The notes beneath the pieces were generated by a model that did no database searches, had not been told where the DNA came from, and saw nothing but the letters and a program-made list of their open reading frames with translations. Shown here piece by piece: positions 1 through 8,853 of a stretch of 64,000 nt of DNA (positions within the stretch are counted from its first letter, which is position 1; each line of letters starts with the position of its first letter). The stretch is from Halosimplex pelagicum (GTDB taxonomy: Archaea; Halobacteriota; Halobacteria; Halobacteriales; Haloarculaceae): assembly GCF_013415905.1 (NCBI RefSeq), contig NZ_CP058909.1, forward strand, positions 3,224,001-3,288,000, in the 5' to 3' direction. A program made the translations under genes and the position numbers.

Positions 1-1
1 G

Positions 2-295
2 ATCCAGCCCGCCGACCCCGAGAGCTACGTGCCGCGGTTCGTCTCCGACCTCGATCTGCCCGACGAGGTCGAACGGCGCGCGCGCCAGCTGCTGAACACG
101 GCCAAAGAGCAGGGCGTCCACTCCGGGAAGTCCCCGGTCGGCCTGGCCGCCGCGGCCGTCTACGCCGCCTCCCTGCTCGCCAACGAGAAGGTCACCCAGA
201 GCGAGGTCAGCGAGGTGGCCAACATCTCCGAGGTCACCATTCGAAATCGCTACCACGAGCTCCTCGAGGCCGAAGAGGAGTTCACCGCCCCCTGA
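2..295 (+). CDS. tfb: Transcription initiation factor IIB (TFB), C-terminal part
   Basis: The reading frame is open from the window edge and starts upstream of it, so only about the last 97 residues are visible. They match the second cyclin-like repeat of archaeal TFB, which contacts TBP-DNA and BRE: the segments SGKSPVGLAAAAVYAAS and VANISEVTIRNRYHELL are the family's conserved helices, the latter being the recognition helix-turn-helix. TFB recruits RNA polymerase to TATA/BRE promoters. Haloarchaea carry several TFB paralogues and the visible part does not show which one this is. A Nudix gene follows after a short gap on the same strand. Confidence 0.93.
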   Translation: MQPADPESYVPRFVSDLDLPDEVERRARQLLNTAKEQGVHSGKSPVGLAAAAVYAASLLANEKVTQSEVSEVANISEVTIRNRYHELLEAEEEFTAP

Positions 296-357
296 GGACG
301 GTTTTCGCGCCGGACAGTTTTCCCAACACCGAAGCCGCGGGTGGCCCTCTGGCCGCC

Positions 358-825
358 ATGGAGACGACCCGACACTACACGGCGACCGTCTACGTCGTCG
401 GCGACGGCGCCGTCGCGCTCCACGAACACGACGGCCTCGGCAAGTGGCTCCCCCCGGGCGGCCACGTCGACCGCGACGAACTCCCCCACGAGGCGGGGCT
501 GCGAGAAGTCCGCGAGGAGACCGGTCTCGACGCCGAACTCGTCGCCGAGCGCGACGACATCGGCTCGGTGACCGTCGAAGCGCTCCCCAAGCCCAGACAC
601 TTCCAGCTGGCCGACGTGAACGTCCACGACGGCTTCGTCGGCCACCAGCACGTCGACCTGGTCTACTACGCCCGGGCCGATACCCGGGAGATCGACCCGG
701 CCGACGGCGAGCAGCCCGCCGACGCCTGGCGGTGGTTCACGACCGGCGACCTCGAAGCGACGGACGCGCTCGACCCGGACGTGGCTGAGATCGGGAAACG
801 GGCGATCGAGACGGTCTCTGAGTAG
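358..825 (+). CDS. Nudix hydrolase
   Basis: 155 residues with a perfect Nudix box: G, five residues, E, seven residues, then REVREETGL at about residues 40-62. This box binds Mg2+ and hydrolyses nucleoside diphosphates linked to another moiety. The start MetGluThrThrArg fits the usual length of small Nudix proteins. The N-terminal strand (TATVYVVGDGAVAL) and the His-rich DGFVGHQHVDLVYYAR segment are typical of single-domain haloarchaeal members. The substrate cannot be inferred. It follows TFB with a 62-bp gap and converges on the pilin-like gene. Confidence 0.9.
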   Translation: METTRHYTATVYVVGDGAVALHEHDGLGKWLPPGGHVDRDELPHEAGLREVREETGLDAELVAERDDIGSVTVEALPKPRHFQLADVNVHDGFVGHQHVDLVYYARADTREIDPADGEQPADAWRWFTTGDLEATDALDPDVAEIGKRAIETVSE

Positions 826-846
826 GGTCCCCGCTCGCCTGGACCG

Positions 847-1398
847 TCACTCGACGACATCGATCCGTTCCCTGGCGAGTCGCGTCTCGGACTCGGTGTG
901 GCGGAGCGTGACCGTCACGGTCTGGCCGGGTTCGAGGTCGACGCGTCGCCGTTCGATCCGGACCGCGATCTCGTCGCTGGCCTCCAGTTCGGCGCCGCTG
1001 GCGTTCGCGACCGCGATGGCGCCGTCGATGCCGGCGCGCCCTCGCGTGAAGACGTGGTTGCCGCTGTAGTCGTCCTGCGTGAGCCGCTCGGTGGGGAGGC
1101 CGTGCAGTCTGGCCCGCTTGTCGTGGTCGGGCAGGCTCACGACGATGTCCACGTCCGACACGTCGACGGTGTCGCCGCTCTCGTGGGTGATACGGATCCA
1201 CCCGCCGTCCGGTCCGGTCGCGTGGACCGGCTCGGAACTGGTCGAGAGGATCGGCCCCCCGTCGGACAGCGAGTCGCCGGACTGCATCAACAGCCCGCCG
1301 GCGACGGCGATCATCAACACCGTGAGGCCGAACCCGAGCGCGGCCATCCCCTCCTGGGAGACGGCGCGGTCGGCGGCCGCGAGTACGCGTCCTTTCAT
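847..1398 (-). CDS. Archaeal type IV pilin-like protein
   Basis: 183 residues. The N-terminus has a charged stretch ending RAVSQEG followed by one hydrophobic helix (about residues 19-40). It resembles the RAVSPVIG class III signal that archaeal prepilin peptidase (PibD) cleaves in haloarchaeal pilins. The remainder is a beta-rich extracellular domain with a late segment (RIERRRVDLEPGQTVTVTLRHT) like the C-terminal strands of haloarchaeal pilin-type proteins. The Pro-Val-Ile of the classical signal is Gln-Glu-Gly here, so processing is inferred. It could be a minor pilin or a membrane-anchored protein of the same fold. Confidence 0.65.
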   Translation of the reverse strand: MKGRVLAAADRAVSQEGMAALGFGLTVLMIAVAGGLLMQSGDSLSDGGPILSTSSEPVHATGPDGGWIRITHESGDTVDVSDVDIVVSLPDHDKRARLHGLPTERLTQDDYSGNHVFTRGRAGIDGAIAVANASGAELEASDEIAVRIERRRVDLEPGQTVTVTLRHTESETRLARERIDVVE

Positions 1399-1436
1399 CG
1401 CCGATTCGTTGTCCCGTCGCTACTGGGTCGACCGTC

Positions 1437-2603
1437 TTAGCTCCTGTCGTTACTCGGCCGACAGGTCGCGCCCCCGTCTCGCCCGGCGGATCGACACAGC
1501 GAGTCGACGTACCGCCCCACGTGGTCGTCCATCCGGCGCTTGAACCCCGCTTGCCGGGCCAGCCGGTCGAGCTCCCGGGAGACGAGGCTGCCGTACTGGA
1601 CGGCCTTCTTCTCGCGGAAGGCCACGGGGTCGGGAACCCACTCGCGGACCGCCAGCCGCAGCGCCCACTTGCGCTCGCCGCGGTCGGTCACGAGCAGCGC
1701 TCCCGGAAGGTCCAGCGCGGCGGCGACCACGCGGTCGTCGAGCAGCGGCGCGACGGGTTCGACGCCTGCACCCCGGAGCGCCAGCACGTCCCGCGGCAGC
1801 TGGTCGGGCAGGGTTCCGACGACCTCGCGGCGCGCGCCGCGGACCGTCTCGGCCGCGACGCGCTCGTCCCCGGGCGCGCGGGCCACCTTCGCGTAGCCGC
1901 CGAACAGCTCGTCGGCGCCCTGGCCGACCGCGAGCCGACTGTAGCCGTCGGCGGCGGCCCGCTCGGCGACGAGATACAGCGGGAGCGCGATGCTCACGTC
2001 CATCGCGTTGGTCCGCCCGGTCGCCGCCGCGACTTCGGGGACCGCCCGCTCGATGTCCTCGTGACTCACCTCGACGACCCGGAGGTCGCGGTCGAGCTTC
2101 GCGGCGGCGGTCCGGGCGGCCGCCACGTCGTGACTGTCGGGGAAGCCGGCGACGTACAGCGGCGCGTCCAGCCGCGCGGCCAGCGCCGCCGAGTCGACGC
2201 CGCCGGAGAAGGCGACCGCCAGCCCCTCGGTCGCGGTGTCGTCGACGGCTCCCCGGACCGCCGAGCGAACCGCCCGCACGGCCGCCCGGTCGTCGCTCGC
2301 CGGCTCGGGGTCCGGGAGCGACCAGACCCGCTCGTCGCCCCCCGGGCCGCGGACGTGGCCGGCTGGGACCGGGTCCGGATCGGAGAGGGCCGCGGGGTCG
2401 AAGCTCCACGCGGTCGGGTCATCGGTCTCGGTGAACACGGGCTGGCGACCGAGCGCGTCGCGGACGAACTGGCCGTCGACGCTCCCGGCGAACCCGGCGG
2501 TCCCGGGCAGCGGGTCGCCGTCGGTCAGCGCGCGGCGGACGCGCTCGGGTGACGCGCCGCGGAGGCGGTCCGATCGGGTATCGAACTCACGGCCGTCGTT
2601 CAT
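1437..2603 (-). CDS. Asparagine synthase-like ATP-pyrophosphatase, no functional glutaminase domain
   Basis: 388 residues. The PP-loop motif FSGGVDSAA (about residues 131-139), a later GQGADELFGGY motif and a C-terminal FREKKAVQYG segment identify the asparagine synthase domain, which adenylates a carboxylate and transfers an amino group. The N-terminal 100 residues resemble only the tail of the Ntn glutaminase domain (LPGTAGFAGSVDG); the Cys2 nucleophile of AsnB is absent. The protein therefore probably uses free ammonia or another amine acceptor and need not make asparagine. Its start overlaps the stop of the upstream PHP gene by ATGA, implying co-translation. Confidence 0.85.
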   Translation of the reverse strand: MNDGREFDTRSDRLRGASPERVRRALTDGDPLPGTAGFAGSVDGQFVRDALGRQPVFTETDDPTAWSFDPAALSDPDPVPAGHVRGPGGDERVWSLPDPEPASDDRAAVRAVRSAVRGAVDDTATEGLAVAFSGGVDSAALAARLDAPLYVAGFPDSHDVAAARTAAAKLDRDLRVVEVSHEDIERAVPEVAAATGRTNAMDVSIALPLYLVAERAAADGYSRLAVGQGADELFGGYAKVARAPGDERVAAETVRGARREVVGTLPDQLPRDVLALRGAGVEPVAPLLDDRVVAAALDLPGALLVTDRGERKWALRLAVREWVPDPVAFREKKAVQYGSLVSRELDRLARQAGFKRRMDDHVGRYVDSLCRSAGRDGGATCRPSNDRS

Positions 2604-3286
2604 GAGAACAGGCCGTCGATCGCGAGGCGGATGCGTCGGCGGGTGTTCCCGTACGCCTGACGCGCGCTGACGAGCCAGGGGGTCCGCCGCGTCTGGAGCG
2701 TCGTCCGGCCGTCGGCGACCGCCTCGCAGATCGACTCGGCGGTCGGCTCGTCGGCGTCGACGAGCGTCACCGCGCGGCCGACCATGTCGCTGACGTGGGC
2801 GTCGCTGCCGGCGGTGATCGGGATGTCGTAGCGCTCGGCGAACCGGCGGGCCTGCCGGTTCGAGTAGCCGGTGACCAGCCGCGAGTTGTACACCTCGACG
2901 GCGTCGGCATCCCGCAGTTCGGCCTTCTCGATGTTCGCGAGGACGCCGCTGCGCATCTCCTGGAAGGGGTGGGGGACGACGGCGATGCCCCCCTGGTCGC
3001 GGATCCGGGCGAGGGTCTCCGAGAAGGGCAGCCCGGGCTCGACCGCCTCACGGACGTTCAGCCCGAGGACGTGGCCGGCGGCGCTGGATATCTCGATGCC
3101 GGGGATACCGACGAGGCCGTACTCCGGGGCGCGCTCGACCAGCGTGTCGTTGGCCGACACTTCGTCGTGGTCGGTGACCGCGAGCGCGTCGAGGCCGACG
3201 GCGGCCGCGCGCTCCAGCAGCATGTCGACGGAGTCGCGGCCGTCGTAGGAGGCCGCCGAGTGCGCGTGGAGTTCGACCGAAAGCAC
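2600..3286 (-). CDS. PHP-domain metal-dependent phosphoesterase
   Basis: About 228 residues from a GTG start that places VLSVELHAHSAASYDG at the N-terminus; the longer open frame adds a non-conserved leader. PHP metal ligands are visible: ELHAHS, VTDHDEVS, GIEISS, VVPHPF and AGSDAHV. The family hydrolyses phosphoesters (histidinol-phosphate or oligonucleotide types); the substrate is unknown here. The stop overlaps the next gene's ATG by four bases (2600-2603), so this and the asparagine-synthase-like protein likely form one operon. Confidence 0.85.
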   Translation of the reverse strand: MLSVELHAHSAASYDGRDSVDMLLERAAAVGLDALAVTDHDEVSANDTLVERAPEYGLVGIPGIEISSAAGHVLGLNVREAVEPGLPFSETLARIRDQGGIAVVPHPFQEMRSGVLANIEKAELRDADAVEVYNSRLVTGYSNRQARRFAERYDIPITAGSDAHVSDMVGRAVTLVDADEPTAESICEAVADGRTTLQTRRTPWLVSARQAYGNTRRRIRLAIDGLFS

Positions 3287-3375
3287 GAGCGACGATTGCG
3301 TCGGTGTCGGCAAAAGCGACTCGGTCCCGGCCACGCTGGCCGACCGGAACCGGTCGACCGCCGCGGTCCGCCCGT

Positions 3376-4050
3376 TCAGTCGCCCGCGGATTCGACGCCC
3401 TCGACCAGCTCCAGCGGGTCGCCGAACTCGACGCCGCGCTCGTCGAGCAGTTTCAGGTAGTGCTCGAACTGCTCGGGAGAGTTGCCCCCGTCGTGGAACA
3501 GGAGGATGTCCCGCGAGTCCGATTCGAGCCGATCGGCGGCGTCGGCGACGTTCTCGGCCAGCCCCGCCTTCGTATCGACGTTGTAGTCCTCCACGTCGAC
3601 GGTCCAGAACCAGTCGCGGTCGCCCGCCTGGTCGGTCCAGAAGTCGTACTCTATCAGGTCTGCGTTCGGCGGGCGGAAGCCCCGCTCGGCGAGGACGGCC
3701 TGGAACTCCGCGGCGCGGTCGCCGCCCTTGTCACCGAAGGGGAAGCGGAAGAGCTTCGCCGGCCGCTCGACGCCCGCGTCGGCGTACACCTCGTCGATTG
3801 CCGTCTCGGTCCGGTCCACCTCGTCGGCGAAGTCCTCGACCGGAATCTCGGAGGCGTGGTTGTGGTCGTGGGCGTGATTGCCGAGCGGATGGCCCGCTTC
3901 GACCGCCTGCCGGGCGTTGTCGGCGTGGTCGGCCAGTCGCCGACCCTCGCAGAAGAAGAGGGCCCGCACGCCGTAGTCGTCGAGGACGGCGAGCTTCTCC
4001 GGGAGCGTCGCCGAGGGGGCGTCGTCGACGGTGAGATAGGCTGTCGTCAT
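3376..4050 (-). CDS. Polysaccharide deacetylase family protein (NodB-like)
   Basis: 224 residues from the ATG at 4050; the longer open frame adds an Arg/Pro-rich stretch that looks non-coding. NodB features are LTVDDAPS (variant of TFDDG, with the catalytic and metal Asp pair), GNHAHDHNHAS (metal His motif) and FRFPFGDKGGD. A late LLFHDGGNSPEQ matches the last motif. These enzymes remove N- or O-acyl groups from glycans with a divalent metal. No signal peptide is seen, so it is probably cytoplasmic. It lies downstream of the PHP gene's start on the same strand. Confidence 0.85.
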   Translation of the reverse strand: MTTAYLTVDDAPSATLPEKLAVLDDYGVRALFFCEGRRLADHADNARQAVEAGHPLGNHAHDHNHASEIPVEDFADEVDRTETAIDEVYADAGVERPAKLFRFPFGDKGGDRAAEFQAVLAERGFRPPNADLIEYDFWTDQAGDRDWFWTVDVEDYNVDTKAGLAENVADAADRLESDSRDILLFHDGGNSPEQFEHYLKLLDERGVEFGDPLELVEGVESAGD

Positions 4051-4169
4051 CGACCTACCTTCTCCCGAGGAGCCAGGAAAAACTACCGGGCGGTCCGGCG
4101 ACACGTCCGCTCGCTTTCACCGGACCGTGCCCCCGTGTCTTTTGGGGGTTCACTCCGTCCCTGGGATCG

Positions 4170-5318
4170 ATGCGAGATTTCACGGTCGGCTCGGTCTGGG
4201 GGATCCCCATCCGGATCAACGTCTCTCTGGTCGTCTTCCTCCCGATCCTCGCGTGGATCATCGGGAGCGGAACGCAGATCGACGTCTACGCGAACATCGT
4301 CAACACGTTCGCGCCCACGCAGTTCGACGTGGCGACGCTCACCGCGGGGTCGACGCCGTGGGTGATCGGCGCCGGCGCCGCCGTCGGCCTGTTCGCCAGC
4401 GTCGGCGTCCACGAACTCGGCCACGCCTGGGCGGCCCGCAGGTACGGCATCGGCACGCAGTCGATCACGCTCTGGCTGCTCGGCGGTATCGCCGCCCTGG
4501 AGGAGATGCCCCGCGAGTGGAACCGCGAGTTCTGGATCGCCATCGCCGGGCCGATCACGAGCGTCCTCACCGGCGTCGCGTGCTACGCGATCCTGCTCGC
4601 CGTCCCCGGGTCGGCCACCGTGGTCGGGTTCGTCTTCGGCTGGCTCGTCGTCACGAACATTCTGCTGGCCGTCTTCAACCTCCTGCCCGCGTTCCCGATG
4701 GACGGCGGGCGGGTCCTCCGGGCGCTGCTCGCCCGCACCCGACCGTACGAGGCGGCGACCGCGACCGCCGCCCGCTTCGGCACCGGCTTCGCCGTGCTGT
4801 TCGCCGTCGTCGGCGTTCTCAGTTTCGCGCCGATGCTGCTCCTGCTCGCCCTGTTCATCTACGGCGCGGCCTCGACGGAGTCGCGGACGGTGATGCTCCA
4901 GGGCCTGCTCACGGACCTGACCGTGCGCGACGTGGCGCGACTCGACGCCGAGCCCATCGACGCCGACGAGTCGGTCGCCGCGTTCACCGACCGGATGATC
5001 CGCGACCGGCGGACGGTCTACCCGGTCGTCGACGCCGGCGAGACCGTCGGCGTCGTCGCCCTCGACGCCGTGCGCCGAACCGACTCCGCCGACCACGACA
5101 CCACGCGGGTCCGCGAGATCGCGACCACCGACCTGCCGCGGGTCCCGCTCGACTCGCCCGCCTTCGACGCGTTCGTCGAACTGAGCACCCACCCGTCGGG
5201 GTACGCCTTCGTCGAGGACGGCGGCGAGGTGGTCGGCCTCGTCTCGGCCGAGGACTTCACGCACGTGCTGCAGTTCCGTCGCGACGGCGTCGATATCGGC
5301 CCGAAGGAAGCGTTCTGA
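4170..5318 (+). CDS. Site-2 protease-type membrane metalloprotease (M50) with CBS domains
   Basis: 382 residues. The N-terminal RDFTVGSVWGIPIRINVS is typical of the family. Zinc-site motifs are HELGHAW (HExxH, about residue 87) and NLLPAFPMDGGRVLRAL (second motif with the third ligand Asp, about residue 170), embedded in about six membrane segments. Residues about 245-380 form two CBS repeats (TVRDVARLDAEPIDADES..., VREIATTDLPRVPLDSP...). S2P proteases cut transmembrane substrates; the CBS pair probably senses a nucleotide. It is divergent from the deacetylase. Confidence 0.9.
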   Translation: MRDFTVGSVWGIPIRINVSLVVFLPILAWIIGSGTQIDVYANIVNTFAPTQFDVATLTAGSTPWVIGAGAAVGLFASVGVHELGHAWAARRYGIGTQSITLWLLGGIAALEEMPREWNREFWIAIAGPITSVLTGVACYAILLAVPGSATVVGFVFGWLVVTNILLAVFNLLPAFPMDGGRVLRALLARTRPYEAATATAARFGTGFAVLFAVVGVLSFAPMLLLLALFIYGAASTESRTVMLQGLLTDLTVRDVARLDAEPIDADESVAAFTDRMIRDRRTVYPVVDAGETVGVVALDAVRRTDSADHDTTRVREIATTDLPRVPLDSPAFDAFVELSTHPSGYAFVEDGGEVVGLVSAEDFTHVLQFRRDGVDIGPKEAF

Positions 5319-5338
5319 CCGGGCGACGACCGCGACGG

Positions 5339-5857
5339 CTACTCGTCGAGCAGGTTCTCCTCGATGCCCTGGTTGCCCCCGACGAGCGCCGTCAGCCGCC
5401 GCGTGCCCGCGTCGAACAGCGACACTACCGGGCCGAGCGCTACCTCGACCAGTTTGAGCGGCCGGGCGACGCGGCGGCTCCACGTCCGGCCGTGGCCGAG
5501 CCCGTAGGACTTCGGGACGATCTCGCCGAAGACGAGGATGAGCGTGCTCGCCCCGACCGTCGCGAGGACGACCGCCAGTCCCGGGGAGAACACGTCGGCG
5601 ACCAGCAGCGTGACGATGCTGGAGATCGCCATGTTGACCACGTTGTTCCCGACGAGGATCGTGACCAGCAGCCGGTGAGGGTCCGCGCGGAGCTCCGCGA
5701 GCGCGGCGCCGTCGGGCGACCCGTCGGCCGCCGCCTCGCGGACCCACTCCTCGGGCAGCGAGAAGATCGCCGACTCGCTGCTGGAGAAGAAGGCGCTGAG
5801 CGCGACCAGAACGACCACCGCGGCGACCGACGGGACGAGGACGGCGAGCGTGACCAT
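5339..5857 (-). CDS. CNNM/DUF21 transmembrane domain protein
   Basis: 172 residues made solely of the DUF21/CNNM membrane domain: three to four hydrophobic segments, the FSSSESAIFSL motif near residue 25, NNVVNMAISSI near residue 97 and FGEIVPKSYG near residue 130. Full CNNM/CorC proteins add CBS and CorC domains for Mg2+ or Co2+ transport; here the protein ends in IEENLLDE just where a CBS pair would begin. The short form occurs as a family in its own right, so it need not be a truncation. It is convergent with the M50 protease gene (20-bp gap). Confidence 0.8.
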   Translation of the reverse strand: MVTLAVLVPSVAAVVVLVALSAFFSSSESAIFSLPEEWVREAAADGSPDGAALAELRADPHRLLVTILVGNNVVNMAISSIVTLLVADVFSPGLAVVLATVGASTLILVFGEIVPKSYGLGHGRTWSRRVARPLKLVEVALGPVVSLFDAGTRRLTALVGGNQGIEENLLDE

Positions 5858-5990
5858 AGGTGGGTGTCGGCGACCGGACGGATGAATCCCCGGCCGCCAG
5901 GTCGAACGTCGCGCCCCAGCCGTCCGTCCCGCCGGCCGGAGGCCACCGGGCTATTTACGCCGGGTTTCCCAACGAGCGGACGACACGCCG

Positions 5991-7358
5991 ATGACCGACC
6001 GCTGGCTCTACCCGTGGGCGCTCGGGTCCGTCTCCTTCGGCGGAGCCTCGCTGCTGGTCCCGCTGTACGTCGTCCAGCTCGGGGCCTCTCCCGTCCAGCT
6101 CGGCCTGCTCGCGTCGACGGCGGCGCTGGTCGGCGCCCCCGGTGCGGTCCTGTTCGGGCGGCTCGCGAACGGGGTGGGCCACCGTCGCTCGCTCGTCCTC
6201 GCCACGCTGGCGGTGGTCGCGCTCGCGCTCGCCGCCGTCCCGCTCCTGACCGGCGTCACGGCCGTCGTCGTCGCCAACGCGGCGCTGTGGCTGGTGGTCG
6301 GTTCCGTCGCGCCGGTGCTGACGATGCTGGTCGTCGACGACGCGCCCGAGTCGGCCTGGGGCGAGCGGATCGGCCTGCTGAACAAGTACCAGGGCTACGG
6401 CTGGGCCGGCGGCCTCGTCCTCGGGACGGTGTGGCCGCTCGTCGGGGTTCGCCTCGTCGGCGCGGACGCGGCGACGCGCGCGCTGTTCTGGCTGCTCGCG
6501 GCCTGTGCGCTGGTCAGCGCCGTCGGCGCGGCTCGGACGCTCCCCCGGCCCGAGGGACACGTCACGAGCGAGCGGAAGGTCCGCCGGATCGCCCGGTTCG
6601 TCACGAACTCCCGCCGGAACGTCAGGGGCGCGACCTTCGCGTTCGCGCCCAACCGGCTGTACTGGACGACCCGGACCGTCGACCCGCGGGCGCTGGCGGG
6701 CCGGATCGACCCCGCGCTGGGGACGTACCTCGCCGCCGCCGCGCTGTTCTTCACGGGCTTCGCGGCGTTCTGGGCGCCGCTGCCGCTGTTTCTCACTGAC
6801 GCCGGATTCGGATCCGGTCAGGTGTTCGCGCTGTACCTGGTCTCCAGTCTGGCTTCCGCGGTCCTCTACGAGGGCGCCGGGCGGCTGGCCGCCCGCTACG
6901 ACGTGCGGCTGCTCCAGTCGGGCGCGCTCGCGGTCCGCGGGCTGTTCTTCCCGGCGGTCGCCGCCCTCGCCGGACTCGGCGCGCTGGCGGTAGGATTTGT
7001 CGCCGTCGGGACGGCGCTCGCCGTCCTCGGGCTGACGTGGGCGGTCATCGCCGTCGTCGGGACGGCCATCGTCACGCGGCTCGCCCCGCCCGACCTGCGC
7101 GGCGACGTGCTCGGCGTCCACACCGCGCTGGGGGCGGTCGCCGGCGGGGTCGGCGGCGTCCTCGGCGGCTGGGCCGCGACCACCGGCTACACTGTCGCCT
7201 TCGCCGTCGCGGGCGGTCTCGTGCTGCTCGGCGGCGGGCTGGTCCTCTCACTCGGGATGCTCTCGGGCGGCGAGCGCGCAGTCGGGCCGTCCGACGCCGC
7301 GGGCGACGCGGGGTCGGCGGCCGGCTTGGGGGACAGCGACGGGCCGCGACCGGACTGA
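5991..7358 (+). CDS. Major facilitator superfamily transporter
   Basis: 455 residues with about 12 predicted membrane helices. The first cytoplasmic loop carries FGRLANGVGHRRSLVLA, close to MFS motif A, and an analogous loop opens the second half (YEGAGRLAARYDVRLLQ). The central hydrophilic loop (about residues 180-215) is Arg-rich. The C-terminal 45 residues are acidic and low complexity. A TATA-like CTATTTA lies 33-39 bp before the ATG. The substrate cannot be named. The gene is convergent with the short-chain fatty acid transporter gene. Confidence 0.85.
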   Translation: MTDRWLYPWALGSVSFGGASLLVPLYVVQLGASPVQLGLLASTAALVGAPGAVLFGRLANGVGHRRSLVLATLAVVALALAAVPLLTGVTAVVVANAALWLVVGSVAPVLTMLVVDDAPESAWGERIGLLNKYQGYGWAGGLVLGTVWPLVGVRLVGADAATRALFWLLAACALVSAVGAARTLPRPEGHVTSERKVRRIARFVTNSRRNVRGATFAFAPNRLYWTTRTVDPRALAGRIDPALGTYLAAAALFFTGFAAFWAPLPLFLTDAGFGSGQVFALYLVSSLASAVLYEGAGRLAARYDVRLLQSGALAVRGLFFPAVAALAGLGALAVGFVAVGTALAVLGLTWAVIAVVGTAIVTRLAPPDLRGDVLGVHTALGAVAGGVGGVLGGWAATTGYTVAFAVAGGLVLLGGGLVLSLGMLSGGERAVGPSDAAGDAGSAAGLGDSDGPRPD

Positions 7359-7375
7359 CCCCGACCGCTCCTCGG

Positions 7376-8776
7376 TCACAGGACGACGAAAAACAGCGTG
7401 AGCCAGCCGCAGACGACGACGAACCCGGCCACCATCGCGACGGCGGTGTAGCCGATGATGTCGCGGGCTCGCAGGTCGGCGATGGCCAGCAGCGGGATCG
7501 CCCAGAACGGCTGGATCATGTTGGTCAGCTGGTCGCCGAGCATCTCGATGACGACCGCCTGCTCGGGCTCGTACCCGAAGCCGGTGGTGATGTCGAGCAT
7601 GATCGGCCCCATCGCCACCCACTGCCCGCCGCCCGACGGGATGAAGACGTTGACGACCCCGGCGACGAGGACGCCGACCACCGGCCAGGTCGCCGGCGTC
7701 GCGAACGCGCCGAAGAACTCGACGATGAGCGTCGCCAGTCCCGTTCCCGTCAGCAGGCCCGCGATCCCGGCGTAGAAGGGGAACTGGAAGATGATCCCCG
7801 AGACGTTCGTGACGCTGTCTTTCATCTGGGCGACGATGGCCGTCGGGCGCGTCCAGAGGGCGATGGCGAGCAGCAGGAACAGGGCGTTGATGCTGTTGAG
7901 CGTCAGGTTGGCGATGCCGCCGGGTCGGATCACCCACGCGTCGACCACGAAGTAGGCCGGGAACAGCGCGACGGAGAGGCCGATGGCCCTCGAATCGTTC
8001 AATCGGTCCGCGATCGATCGGCTGTCTTCGCCGCCGTCGGTCGCCGGGTCGCCGCCCCGGCTCTCGGTCACGACCGCGTCGATCTCGCGGTAGGTCCGCC
8101 GCGGGAGTTCCCGGACGCCGTCCTCGGGGTGGAGCAGTCCCATGACGACCGGCACGACGGCCAGGAGCGTCCCCGTGGTGACGATGTTGGCGGGGCTCCC
8201 GATCGTTCCCGCGAGCGGGATCCCGACGCGGGCGTACTCGGGGAACGTCGCCGGGATGAGCGACGGGTCGGCCATCAGGAGGCCGACCGACGAGGAGAGG
8301 CCGCCGTGGAACACCATGAGGCTCGTGTACCCGGCGGCGGCCAGCAGGGGGTAGTGGACGGCGATCCCCTTCTCCCGGCACTCGTAGGCGACCCGCTTGG
8401 CCATGATCGCGCCGACGATGAGGCCGATCGCCCACGAGACCACGGCGGCGGTCATGGCGACGAACGACGTGAACCAGACCGCCGTGAACCGGGAGTTCGG
8501 GAGCCGCGCGAGCCGTTCGAGGCCGCGGGTGAACGTCGGCGACTTGGCGATGGCGTCGCCGGCCATCAGCAGGACCGAGATGGCGGCCATGAACGGTAGC
8601 AGACTCCAGACGCCGCCCGTCCAGGCCCGGAGCGTCTCCCCCGGGCCCGAGCCCGTGGCGAGAGCGGCACCGCTGGCGACGAACGTGAGGACGATCGCGA
8701 TGACGTACGGGTCCGGGATGTACTCCTCCGAGAGGTCCGAACACCGTTCGCCCGAGCGGCGAAGCAGGTCGAGCAC
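7376..8776 (-). CDS. atoE: Short-chain fatty acid transporter, AtoE family
   Basis: 466 residues from a GTG start, with about 11-12 membrane helices. Family signatures are SEEYIPDPYVIAIVLTF at the N-terminus, WSLLPFMAAISVLLMAG, the HGGLSSSVGLL loop and IPSGGGQWVAMGPIM near residue 385. AtoE-type proteins carry acetoacetate or butyrate-like acids. Its neighbours are a patatin-like depolymerase and a hydroxybutyrate-type dehydrogenase, supporting a role in handling 3-hydroxybutyrate or acetoacetate from polyester breakdown. That role is inferred from context. Confidence 0.88.
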   Translation of the reverse strand: MLDLLRRSGERCSDLSEEYIPDPYVIAIVLTFVASGAALATGSGPGETLRAWTGGVWSLLPFMAAISVLLMAGDAIAKSPTFTRGLERLARLPNSRFTAVWFTSFVAMTAAVVSWAIGLIVGAIMAKRVAYECREKGIAVHYPLLAAAGYTSLMVFHGGLSSSVGLLMADPSLIPATFPEYARVGIPLAGTIGSPANIVTTGTLLAVVPVVMGLLHPEDGVRELPRRTYREIDAVVTESRGGDPATDGGEDSRSIADRLNDSRAIGLSVALFPAYFVVDAWVIRPGGIANLTLNSINALFLLLAIALWTRPTAIVAQMKDSVTNVSGIIFQFPFYAGIAGLLTGTGLATLIVEFFGAFATPATWPVVGVLVAGVVNVFIPSGGGQWVAMGPIMLDITTGFGYEPEQAVVIEMLGDQLTNMIQPFWAIPLLAIADLRARDIIGYTAVAMVAGFVVVCGWLTLFFVVL

Positions 8777-8853
8777 GACTGGGGGGACCGACCACGAGTA
8801 GAAAAAGACCGGGGACGAGTAGGTACAAGGGGCTCCTCGACAAGTGGGGAGAC

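Noticed and set aside
4083..5747. A 554-codon minus-strand frame over the site-2 protease
   Set aside because: Antisense to a clearly conserved gene and with a low-complexity, charged translation.
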